From Bombyx mori (lineage: Eukaryota > Arthropoda > Insecta > Lepidoptera > Bombycidae), in the NCBI RefSeq assembly GCF_030269925.1, contig NC_085135.1, positions 9,548,753-9,612,752 of the forward strand: a stretch of 64,000 bases of DNA, given 5' to 3'. A model generated the notes under the pieces. It was given only the letters and a program-made list of their open reading frames with translations, did no database searches and was not told the origin of the DNA. Shown here in pieces: positions 10,822 through 19,286 of this stretch. A program made the translations under genes and the position numbers. Position 1 is the stretch's first letter, and each line of letters opens with the position of its first letter.

Positions 10822-11498
10822 CGCACGTTTAATAAAAAAAAGATTGAACTCAAAATTAATGAGTTATGAGATTTTCTAATAAAACGCGTATTAATAGCGT
10901 AAACGTTAGGGAGAATTCGACAGCGAGACCGTTACAACAAAAGTGAGCGAGATGCACGATCGCTTTTCTCATTTCAATCAACGAATTTTAATAAGTTAGA
11001 TCTAATAAAGTGACATGATTTAGTGATGCTTCGGCAGGGATTAAATAATGTAGTGCTGTGTTTGGTGTAAACTAAAATAATTTGGTTTTTTATTAAAAGG
11101 TAACTATGAAACAATATATTATTTAATAATAAATAGCTTTACTTTTGTAATAGATCGTTTTTTTGGAAAACATACTTAATGATAATTTGAAACATTTGAA
11201 TTTCATTCTGTGTTGTTTTAAAAAGTTTAAAATCTTATCGAGTTAACGCCTAATACTTCAGTTTTGTTTTAAAACTTACGCCGTACTTACCGGAGTAATT
11301 CACTAAGTATCGCTTTATAATTAAAAATATAGCAAACTACCAAATGTTACTACGCTTTACTTCTTTTTATTATTAAGCACAGATAGAAAATTTATGAAAT
11401 ATTAAATATTGATTCTTTTTTCCAGTAAATTGCATGTTAAAAATAAGTATTAACGCTTTTATAGTTTTTGAAAATGGCGTCATTTTCGAGATCGAGGA

Positions 11499-11508
11499 GA
11501 ATCCTGAG
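11499..11508 (+). repeat. Left TSD (GAATCCTGAG) of BMC1-A
   Basis: Repeated at 13380-13389 immediately after the poly-A tail. Keeping one copy restores the exon frame (RRILSL) of the DUF7869-like gene. Confidence 0.9.
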
Positions 11509-13080
11509 CCACCCTCGGATGCGTTACCACCCGTCACCCCGATGGAAGTTAAAGACTTGATCAAAGACCTACGTCCTCGCAAGGCTCCCGGTTCCGACGG
11601 TATATCTAACCGCGTTATTAAACTTCTACCCGTCCAACTAATCGTGATGTTGGCATCTATTTTCAATGCCGCTATGGCGAACTGTATCTTTCCCGCGGTG
11701 TGGAAAGAAGCGGACGTTATCGGCATACATAAACCCGGTAAACCAAAAAATCATCCGACGAGCTACCGCCCGATTAGCCTCCTCATGTCTCTAGGCAAGC
11801 TGTATGAGCGTCTGCTCTACAAGCGCCTCAGAGATTTCGTCTCATCCAAGGGCATTCTCATCGATGAACAATTCGGATTCCGTACAAATCACTCATGCGT
11901 TCAACAGGTGCACCGCCTCACGGAGCACATTCTTTTGGGGCTTAATCGACCAAAACCGTTATACACGGGAGCTCTCTTCTTCGACGTCGCAAAAGCGTTC
12001 GACAAAGTCTGGCACAATGGTTTGATTTTCAAACTATTCAACATGGGCGTGCCGGATAGTCTCGTGCTCATCATACGGGACTTCTTGTCGAACCGCTCTT
12101 TTCGATATCGAGTCGAGGGAACCCGCTCCTCCCCACGACCTCTCACAGCTGGAGTCCCGCAAGGCTCTGTCCTCTCACCCCTCCTATTTAGCTTATTCGT
12201 CAACGATATTCCCCGGTCGCCGCCGACCCATTTAGCTTTATTCGCCGACGACACGACTGTTTACTATTCTAGTAGAAATAAGTCCCTAATCGCGAAGAAG
12301 CTTCAGAGCGCAGCCCTAGCCCTAGGACAGTGGTTCCGAAAATGGCGCATAGACATCAACCCAGCGAAAAGTACTGCGGTGCTATTTCAGAGGGGAAGCT
12401 CCACACGGATTTCCTCCCGGATTAGGAGGAGGAATCTCACACCCCCGATTACTCTCTTTAGACAACCCATACCCTGGGCCAGGAAGGTCAAGTACCTGGG
12501 CGTTACCCTGGATGCATCGATGACATTCCGCCCGCATATAAAATCAGTCCGTGACCGTGCCGCGTTTATTCTCGGTAGACTCTACCCCATGATCTGTAAG
12601 CGGAGTAAAATGTCCCTTCGGAACAAGGTGACACTTTACAAAACTTGCATAAGGCCCGTCATGACTTACGCGAGTGTGGTGTTCGCTCACGCGGCCCGCA
12701 CACACATAGACACCCTCCAATCCCTACAATCCCGCTTTTGCAGGTTAGCTGTCGGCGCTCCGTGGTTCGTGAGGAACGTTGACCTACACGACGACCTGGG
12801 CCTCGAATCAATTCGGAAATACATGAAGTCAGCGTCGGAACGATACTTCGATAAGGCTATGCGTCATGATAATCGCCTTATCGTTGCCGCCGCTGACTAC
12901 TCCCCGAATCCTGATCATGCAGGAGCCAGTCACCGTCGACGCCCTAGACACGTCCTTACGGATCCATCAGATCCAATAACCTTTGCTTTAGATGCCTTCA
13001 GCTCTAATACTAGGGGCAGGCTTAGGGACCCCGGTAACCGTACTCGTCGAACTCGACAAAGAGGTCGACGTGCAACCTAA
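11509..13080 (+). CDS. BMC1-A ORF2, C-terminal half (RT), truncated
   Basis: The frame is open from the 5' truncation to TAA at 13078-13080 and covers most of the RT: LRPRKAPGSDGISNRVI, NHPTSYRPISLLMSLGK, DEQFGFRTNHSCVQQ, FFDVAKAFDKVWH (motif A), AGVPQGSVLSPLLFSLF (motif B) and LALFADDTTVYY (motif C, FADD). It ends in the Arg-rich tail RTRRTRQRGRRAT. The endonuclease half and ORF1 are absent. The frame has no internal stop, unlike older neighbours. It fuses in phase with the upstream host codons, so an apparent longer ORF starting at 11434 is a chimera. Confidence 0.88.
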   Translation, partial: PPSDALPPVTPMEVKDLIKDLRPRKAPGSDGISNRVIKLLPVQLIVMLASIFNAAMANCIFPAVWKEADVIGIHKPGKPKNHPTSYRPISLLMSLGKLYERLLYKRLRDFVSSKGILIDEQFGFRTNHSCVQQVHRLTEHILLGLNRPKPLYTGALFFDVAKAFDKVWHNGLIFKLFNMGVPDSLVLIIRDFLSNRSFRYRVEGTRSSPRPLTAGVPQGSVLSPLLFSLFVNDIPRSPPTHLALFADDTTVYYSSRNKSLIAKKLQSAALALGQWFRKWRIDINPAKSTAVLFQRGSSTRISSRIRRRNLTPPITLFRQPIPWARKVKYLGVTLDASMTFRPHIKSVRDRAAFILGRLYPMICKRSKMSLRNKVTLYKTCIRPVMTYASVVFAHAARTHIDTLQSLQSRFCRLAVGAPWFVRNVDLHDDLGLESIRKYMKSASERYFDKAMRHDNRLIVAAADYSPNPDHAGASHRRRPRHVLTDPSDPITFALDAFSSNTRGRLRDPGNRTRRTRQRGRRAT

Positions 13081-13092
13081 CCCATGCATCAG

Positions 13093-13126
13093 CCCGCTGA
13101 GTTTCTCGCCGGATCTTCTCAGCGGG
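13093..13126 (+). repeat. 3' UTR stem-loop of BMC1-like LINE
   Basis: CCCGCTGAG (13093-13101) pairs with CTCAGCGGG (13118-13126) around TTTCTCGCCGGATCTT. The same hairpin occurs in copies D, F and, with one stem change, E. Compare the Jockey-2 version at 3807-3840. Confidence 0.7.
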
Positions 13127-13304
13127 TCGCGATTCCGATCCGGTAGTAGATTCATTCGCGAAACAATTGCTCTTGAGTTGTTAGGTCTCCTTCGGAGGCG
13201 CTCGGGCAGTTGTTAGCAAATCCCACCCCTCTTGGCTGACCTTTGCTCGCCCACCTGTCCTGGTGAAACTGAAAAGGCCTTCGGGCCACCAGTAAACTTT
13301 CAAC

Positions 13305-13381
<77 letters not shown>

Positions 13382-13462
13382 ATCCTGAGTTTAATTCCAC
13401 AAGCAAAAGCTGTATGTGAAAATGAAAATGCACAATGCATCAAACTGAAAGGTTATGATCAG

Positions 13463-13773
13463 GTAAGTAAATAAAATAAATATTGTGGGACATATTATTA
13501 TTATTACAAAAAGTTATCTAGTCCCAAACTAAGCATAGCTTGTAATAAATAGTATTATGGGTACTAGAAACTGATAAACATACATATTATATACTTCTTT
13601 TTTTGTAAATATATAAATATTATACATAACTGATAATGTAATAGATTATAATTTATATTTTTTTGCATCTTCTGTAAAATAAGCGATTTTTTTTTATTAA
13701 ATTGTGGATAATCACTTTTATATCAGGTATTTTGATTTCTTGTGAGTACGTATATAGTTTATTGTTATTTCAG
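13463..13773 (+). other. Predicted intron of the DUF7869-like gene
   Basis: The donor is CAG/GTAAGTA at 13462/13463 and the acceptor is TTGTTATTTCAG ending at 13773. It is 311 bp, AT-rich, and joins codons in phase 0 (GYDQ to IGKVVQ). Prediction is from sequence only. Confidence 0.65.
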
Positions 13774-16018
13774 ATTGGAAAAGTTGTGCAAATTGATGAC
13801 CAAGACCAGGAAAATGTATCTCCAAGACCAAAAGCAATCACTGAAGAGCATAAGACTCAATCATCGCCTACAACATCAGCTCGAGGTTCGACGTCAATTG
13901 TAACCAAGAGCGTAAGCCTTGTACCCGATTATAGCAGTGATTCATACTTCAGTGAAAATGAAGATTCAATTAAAAACTACAAACAGCTTGCAGGTCATGA
14001 GTTTCATAATTCGACCCCAGCAATAAAACCTAAACGTTCATCATCCTGCAGCTCAACATCATCCAGCGATTCTTCTAGCTCATCATCTTCAAGTTCATCC
14101 AGCTCTACTTCATCGCGCTCTTCAGGTAGTTCAACGGCTGCCCCAGTCACTACTTTGCAAAACGTTAGAGTGGAATATGAGGAAGGAACGACATCTTGCT
14201 CCCATTCCCTAGATAACAGTCAGAGACAGCAAATTCAGCTAAGAGGGCGCCGAAATGACAATAGTAATAGTATGAGTAACTATAATATCTCTCCAATATA
14301 CACCGATCAAAGTGATGTCGATCTTAGTGACGATGATTCAACTCGTTTTTTGATAAGCCTGCCAATAGAAAAAACTTTTTGATAGAAGAATCCAATACAA
14401 ATTCATCTGACTCTGATTTCAATAACGGACCAAATATTTGTAGAGGTCGTAAACGTTCGCGAAATGTTAAAAAATGGCAGCAAAATAAATCGAAAAGGCT
14501 TAGAAACCAAGGCGAATCATATGTCTCGATGTCAAATAGTCGTAAAATGATTCCAGCTCGCTTTATAAAAGATACATGTACCGAAAGATGTAAGTTGAAA
14601 TGTGCAGCAAATATTGATTCCGAGAGTAGATATAAGCTATTTAATGACTTTTGGGGTCAAGGTAGCTTAATAGCACAAAGAGGTTATATTAGAGCATGTA
14701 TGGAAGATGTAGCCCCTAAATATAAATACACTAATTCCGCACATCCCAGACGCCCAAACAAGGCCTTTTATTTTATGGTTAATGATAAAAAAGTAAGAGT
14801 ATGCAAGACATTTTTTAAAAATACACTGTCGGTTTCTGAACGTATGGTTTACACAGTACAAACTCGAATGAATGATGGTTTTATGTTGGATGACTTACGA
14901 GGAAAGCACAAAAACCATAAAAAACTTAATTCAGAGTTACTAGAGGATATCAGAAAACATATTAACATGATTCCGAAAATAGAATCACATTATGTGAGGG
15001 CTTCGACTTCAAAACAGTATATTGGTGGTGATAAAACAATAAAAGATTTATACAATGACTTTGTTGCTCAACAAACTGACGCTAACAGGGATTGCGGTAG
15101 TTATATAACATATTATAAAGTTTTTACCATTGAATTTAACCTAGGATTTTACCAACCAAAAAAAGATCAGTGCGATCTGTGTGTGTCGTACAATAATTCA
15201 AATAATGAGCAGAAACAGGATTTGGAAGAGAAGTATTTGAAACATTTGGAGGAAAAGACTTTTCTTTCTTAACTAAAAAGTCGTTCTGAAAAACTTACTG
15301 ACCGTCAAAATGTAACCAAAGATAGGAAAGTAGTTTATGATTTAGAAGCTGTATTACAGTGTCCAAGGGGTGACACCTCAGCGTTTTATTACAAGTCTAA
15401 GCTAAATAGCTACAATCTGACTGTAACAGAATTGATAAGTGGAGATAAAAAAGCGTATATGCTGTAACTAACTTGAATATAACCAGTATAACACACAAAT
15501 TTCTAATAAGAGGACATACACAGAACGAAGCCGATAGCGTTCACAGTCTGATAGAAAGGGAGATAAAGAAAAATCTGAAGTCAGGTCCAATTTATAGCCC
15601 TGATCAATATGTTACACTCATCAAGAACGCAAAAAAATCAAAACCTGCAATAAATGTTCATGAGCTGTCATACGAATATTTTATGGACTTAAGAGCTCTT
15701 CAAGAGGAGTGGGGGTATAATTTTAATACTGATAAAGATGGTAAAAATGTTAATTGGAACGATATCAAGGCGTTACAAATGCTAAAATCGGAACCATTGA
15801 GCTTTAATTACAAAAATTCATACAGCAATACTAGTTTTAAACAAGTTGATGTCAGGAACAAACGAAAGAAATAGAGCCAAATATCAGACATTTCATTAAA
15901 TAAAGCTTATAGCCAAAGGCAAGAAATAGCTGCTAATAAAAAAAAAGACTTAAAAGAGCTAATAGAAAAGAAGTTAATACCTTCCTTTTATGCAAATTTT
16001 TATAATTCGTTATTTTAA

Positions 16019-16971
16019 GTAAGTTAATTGTAGTGTTTAAATGCATAAGAACGCTATTTTTGTATTACGCCCTTTTCAAAATGATTAGATATTTTATTTT
16101 GCTGCTATGCTACAAACGTTTTTTATATAATTTAATAATAAAAATATTTTGACTGTTTGTCGATATTGTTATTAGCGTTTACCTAAAATTTATAATAAGA
16201 GAAGTCTTAAGTTACGTTAAAATTTAGTCCCTATGCAGCACTTAGGTTGTTTCAGGAATTAAAAGTGGTGTTATTTGATTGTGATTGTTATTACATATAT
16301 AATATGTATGTACATACATAATATAATATATTATATTGTATTGTGAAAGATACTAGTGAGTAATATGACTGATTTTAATATTATTGTTGTATTTGTGTTC
16401 CTAATAATGTAACAGATCTCACGAGGTCCTGAAGGCTGAGTTAAAGGTTTTTTATATGTTTGTTTTTATTACAAAACAATATCTATTCTGATTTATAAAA
16501 TAAAATATAATAGATAATAGCTTGTTTTATTTACAAAAAATATTAATATTTTTTATATCTTATATTTAATAAAGATTTAATAGCACTTATTATACCATAG
16601 CCACGATTTGAATAATTATAAAGTGCATTATTGTGGGATACATTGAAAACAATTTATGCCTTTTTAAAACTAAAGAGATTTTTTTTCAATTACTGCACGA
16701 TTTTTTTTATAATACTGTGAGGTTTTTAGGATAAAGAGAAGTAAGTCAAAACATTTTTTTCAACTATAATTATGTTATAAAACGAATTCTTCTTGTTATT
16801 ATATAAAACTCTGTACTTTCAACTCCCAATATCGACAGTAAAAGTAAAGAAAAACACTTAAGTTAATCTTTAATTTTCAATTAAAGACATTCGAAAAACG
16901 CGCAAAAAAACTAAAGCTTATTACCAAAAGTTGTGGTTTTTGAGTTACATCTTTTTATTTTTAAGCATGCG
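16019..16971 (+). other. 3' non-coding region of the DUF7869-like transposon
   Basis: About 950 bases, very AT-rich, with several AATAAA-like sites (for example near 16557 ATATTTAATAAAG) and no recognisable coding signal. It ends in the right terminal inverted repeat at 16938-16971. Confidence 0.55.
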
Positions 16972-17000
16972 AAATGCTCAAGAAGTTTGCCGGCTATTAT

Positions 17001-17858
17001 AGCATCATTGACACTTTCCAATAAAATATTACAAAAAATTGTGTATGAAAGAATGGGATCGGAAAAATCGAAAGTGTGATCTAAAATTTTGGAGTCAACA
17101 ATTCGTTTATACTTGAACCAGTCAACATTTATGTAGCTTGGTTTGGAAAAATTACCCTGACTTGCTTTGTTATTTGTATTTTCAGAATAGCTGAACAAGA
17201 TGCTAATGACAGTTGGCAAGAGATAGCTGCCCATTGGATCATTGTGAACAGACCAGTTGCAACGAAGTGATAGTGATGATGAAACAATTGTGAGATCTAA
17301 TGCATTGGGACGCCAATTGTGGGAACCCACAGTGGTGGCTTGTCCATCATTGAGTATACAAAGATCACTATCTTCAATAATATTATGTAGTGTTGTACCA
17401 CTACCATTATTCGAAGTGCAACCCCACATCGTATGATGAGCATTAAAATCACCTGCCAATAGCAAGGGCTTTGGAAGAGAATCAATCAAATGATTGATAT
17501 GTGTATAAGTAAAATTTTGCGAGGCAGCTGAAGTAGGACTATAGAAGCTAACAATAGAGATTTCTTCATTGTTGAACTGTAATCTAATAGCTATTTTCTG
17601 CAAAGAATCATCATGTAATGTATTTAATCTAATATAGTTTAAATTATTTTTTATAAGTATAGCAACACCATTATGGTTGCTACCAATATCTAATCTTTCT
17701 ATTTTGTAACCTTTGTAATTTATTTTTATTTCGGGTTTTAACTATGTTACAGAAATTAAAGCAATATGTATATCATTATTGTAAAGGAAATATGTAAAAG
17801 CATGTTTATTGCTAGATAGACTTTGAGCATTCCACTGAATTATGTTCAAGTGGTCCAT
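17001..17858 (-). pseudogene. LINE-M ORF2, start and APE-type endonuclease domain
   Basis: The ATG at 17858 (minus) begins MDHLNIIQWNAQSLSSNKHA, the standard start of an APE-type LINE endonuclease, 7 bases after the ORF1 stop. A TAG falls where relatives have Trp (ISVT-stop-LKPEI, near 17745). The rest is open from 17603: LLLAGDFNAHHTMWG, NALDLTIVSS and HNDPMGSYLLPTV. The last motif normally has a catalytic GSDH; here both Asp and His are gone, so the nuclease is inactive. The frame runs to VNDA at the TA target and continues at 9604. Confidence 0.85.
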
Positions 17859-17865
17859 AAAAAAA

Positions 17866-18982
17866 TTAAGTGGTTTTAAGTTTATTTCTGTTTTTGTTTG
17901 TACTGAAAGTATCTAATAGAATGCTTTTGATGCCTGCAGAAGTAACGGACGTTTCGTCAGACTTGTTGAGAGATATTATTTTGATAATAGAAGAAATAAG
18001 TAAGTTTACAAAGTCATCGCACTGTAGGAGGTTTTTTATATTATCAGTTGGTTTAGACTTGTTTAATGTTGGAAAAGACTTCTCATTGAATAAATCGGCG
18101 TATGCAACTTTTTGGTATTTAGTTTTATTTTCTTCAATTTTTTTCTTTCTTAATAGGGCAATCTGAAGAAATTGCTATGTGATTGCCACTGCAGTGAACA
18201 CAAATGGCTTCCTTGGGATCTTTAGGGCAGTCTCTGTATAGGTGTTCTTCACCGTAGATGGTGCATTTTTGCGAATTCTTACAAAATTTGCCGAAATGAC
18301 CGTAGCGTAGACAACGCAGGCATTGGCTAACTGGTGGAATGTATAGGCTTACCTCGAAGTACCATGAATCTATATCAACACTGTCTGGTAATGTAGGGCA
18401 GGCGAAAGTTAAGGCAACTGTTTGGGTGGGCAGCAAACACGATTTGCCGTCCTCATCGCGGCCTCGACGCATAAGTCGACGCACGGAAACCACATCTCTG
18501 GAACTTGATAATCCATTATATATGTTTTTGTTCGACATATAAGTGGAAACATTTCGGATTACACCAGTAGTTTCAGTGAGTCAAGCGGGAATTGATGCTT
18601 TTAGGTGCAGGTCCTTTAATGTTTTGGCATTATATAGGGCACTATTAGCTAACCCTGGCCGCTCGAATATAGCTCAGATTTTGTATTTGTTTATTCTTTT
18701 AAATCTTTTTATGCCCTTGTTGCCTCGTTTCAACGAAGCGCCAAGGGACATGAGGTCTCTGTCGCCTATTGGCCTGGTTTCGAAACTTTCATATATTACA
18801 ATATATTCAAAACTACCACCATCTTCTGGATACTGACGGCAGTAATTTTCCGATTTATAAATGGTATACTTATCGGTTTCAGCAGTATCGGTCGAAGTAT
18901 CTGAGTCGTCGACACTTGCCACATCTTGATGTAGGTCGTCGGCTTTGCGCTTTTTGCGCTTGCCCTTCATGTTGAAGCTCAC
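17866..18982 (-). pseudogene. LINE-M ORF1, gag-like nucleic-acid-binding protein
   Basis: Minus-strand ATG at 18982 (MSFNMKGKRKKRKADD), a basic then acidic/Ser-Thr N-terminus, then a region with YCRQYPEDGG and GDRDLMSLGASLKRGNKG resembling the N-terminus at 25855. After frame changes near 18680 and a TGA near 18585 comes LPDSVDIDSWYFEVSLYIPP and the knuckles CLRCLRYGHFGKFC, CTIYGEEHLYRDC (third Cys lost) and CVHCSGNHIAISSDC. The last part is in another frame and ends in NRNKLKTT with TAA at 17868-17866. ORF1 proteins of this kind coat the LINE RNA. Confidence 0.78.
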
Positions 18983-19100
18983 CTATAAATAGTGAGATTA
19001 TATGCCTGGTTACAATTTCCTGGTAAAAACAATTTGTGAAAATTTTCTTTCAAAAAATTCCGCCTAATAGGTTTGACTTCCCGCCAAAAAAAAAAAAAAC
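18983..19100 (-). other. LINE-M 5' UTR
   Basis: 118 bases between the 13-bp TSD and ORF1. On the minus strand it starts with a G and a T-run, followed by GGCGGGAAGTCAAACC. A near-identical T-run plus GGCGGGAA leader occurs at 25760-25790, which fixes this as the true 5' end and shows the copy is not truncated. Confidence 0.65.
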
Positions 19101-19113
19101 GCATCGTCGTCAG
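19101..19113 (+). repeat. Right TSD (GCATCGTCGTCAG) of LINE-M
   Basis: Identical to 3957-3969. The Jockey-2a 3' UTR continues directly after it. Confidence 0.85.
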
Positions 19114-19167
19114 GCTTGAGCAAATATATTAGGTTTATAATCTATGGGTTTGAGCCCCGTGAGCCAC
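19114..19167 (+). mobile_element. Jockey-2a LINE tail, part 2
   Basis: 3' UTR sequence ending TTTGAGCCCCGTGAGCCAC. The block TTGAGCCCCGTGAGCTCACC is found intact in the minus-strand Jockey-2 copy near 38140-38160. Here it is split by the hAT-like element, whose left TSD is GAGC-CAC at 19161-19167. Confidence 0.75.
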
Positions 19168-19286
19168 TAAGGGTGAGACCGATATATTAGTATTCATTAT
19201 GATATTCGTAATACAGCTTGTATTCGTGTATTGGTAATCCGCCGAATTCTGATATGCTAATACTAATATTCCGTATTCACGTATTC

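Larger units (their letters stand above)
11509..13379 (+). mobile_element. BMC1-A: 5'-truncated Jockey-clade LINE (BMC1/L1Bm-like)
   Basis: The copy starts within ORF2 (CACCCTCGGATGCG shared with other copies), runs through the 3' UTR with its hairpin, and ends in a 72-base poly-A (13308-13379). A 10-bp TSD flanks it. The long pure A-tail, open reading frame and near identity to copies E, F and G indicate recent insertion, later than all enclosing elements. The BMC1 name rests on memory of the Bombyx family and on its ~5.1-kb full length in copy F. Confidence 0.88.
11474..16018 (+). pseudogene. DUF7869-like protein gene, candidate transposase, disrupted
   Basis: The ATG at 11474 has a good context (GAAAATGGCG). 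Exon 1 starts MASFSRSRR, is cut by BMC1-A, resumes after the TSD and ends in GYDQ at 13462. The intron 13463-13773 keeps phase. Exon 2 has a Ser-rich acidic region (about 14040-14130 encodes a poly-Ser run), a one-base frame change near 14368, then a Cys/basic region (SEMVY-type block NKAFYFMVNDKKVRVCKTFF; DQCDLCVSY near 15170). A TAA at 15270 is followed in phase by VVYDLEAVLQCPRGDTSAFY. Sequence is missing after GDKKAYM (15462), where relatives have further conserved acidic residues. It resumes with ITHKFLIRGHTQNEADSVHS, and a TAG at 15872 precedes the true end at 16018. Family name is from memory of insect DUF7869 proteins. Confidence 0.72.
10822..16971 (+). mobile_element. DNA transposon with 34-bp TIRs carrying a DUF7869-like gene
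   Basis: The left end begins CGCACGTTTAATAAAAAAAA; the inverted right end begins CGCATGCTTAAAAATAAAAA. Over 34 bases the ends match at 28 positions. The unit is flanked by AAAT on both sides, inside the terminal repeat of Tc1-like copy 2. Native length without BMC1-A is about 4.27 kb. The only long coding region inside is the DUF7869-like gene in plus orientation. About 600 bp precede it (5' region, with a possible intron acceptor CTTTTTTCCAG near 11425) and about 950 AT-rich bp follow. Superfamily is unknown to me; a 4-bp TSD occurs in groups such as Sola and Chapaev. Confidence 0.75.
9607..17000 (+). mobile_element. Tc1/mariner-like non-autonomous element, copy 2, with nested 6.15-kb insert
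   Basis: Flanking TA lies at 9605-9606 and 17001-17002. The left TIR begins TAGTAACCGGCAAAC; the right TIR (inverted) begins TAATAGCCGGCAAACTTC. Removing the element plus one TA rejoins LINE-M ORF2 in frame (VNDA then NMKP), so the boundaries are exact. The right terminal repeat is itself split at 10821/16972 by the DUF7869-like element. Without that insert the copy is about 1240 bp and collinear with copy 1. Confidence 0.87.
3970..19100 (-). mobile_element. LINE-M: full-length RNase H LINE (I type), minus strand, with nested insertions
   Basis: The element has 5' UTR (19100-18983), ORF1 (18982-17866), ORF2 (17858-5456) and a 3' UTR ending at 3970 in a short ACTACTA-like tail, flanked by a 13-bp TSD. 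Four elements interrupt it: a Tc1-like copy at the 3' edge (3972-5191), a LINE tail (6646-7925), and a Tc1-like copy (9607-17000) that itself carries more. Subtracting them leaves about 5.2 kb, a normal length for this type. Domain order is gag-like ORF1, APE endonuclease, RT, RNase H, CCHC. The 5' end begins with a T-run followed by GGCGGGAA, also seen at the start of the element at 25750. Confidence 0.82.

Noticed and set aside
11434..13080. A single 548-codon protein starting MLKISINAFIVFENGV
   Set aside because: It fuses host exon sequence in the wrong phase with BMC1-A ORF2 across a TSD; the true upstream start is at 11474 in another frame.
13152..13433. Minus-strand ORF with a long poly-Phe run
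   Set aside because: It is the complement of the BMC1-A poly-A tail.
14040..14130. Microsatellite in a gene
   Set aside because: The TCA/TCT-rich stretch encodes a poly-Ser region of the DUF7869-like protein in the correct frame; it is coding low complexity.
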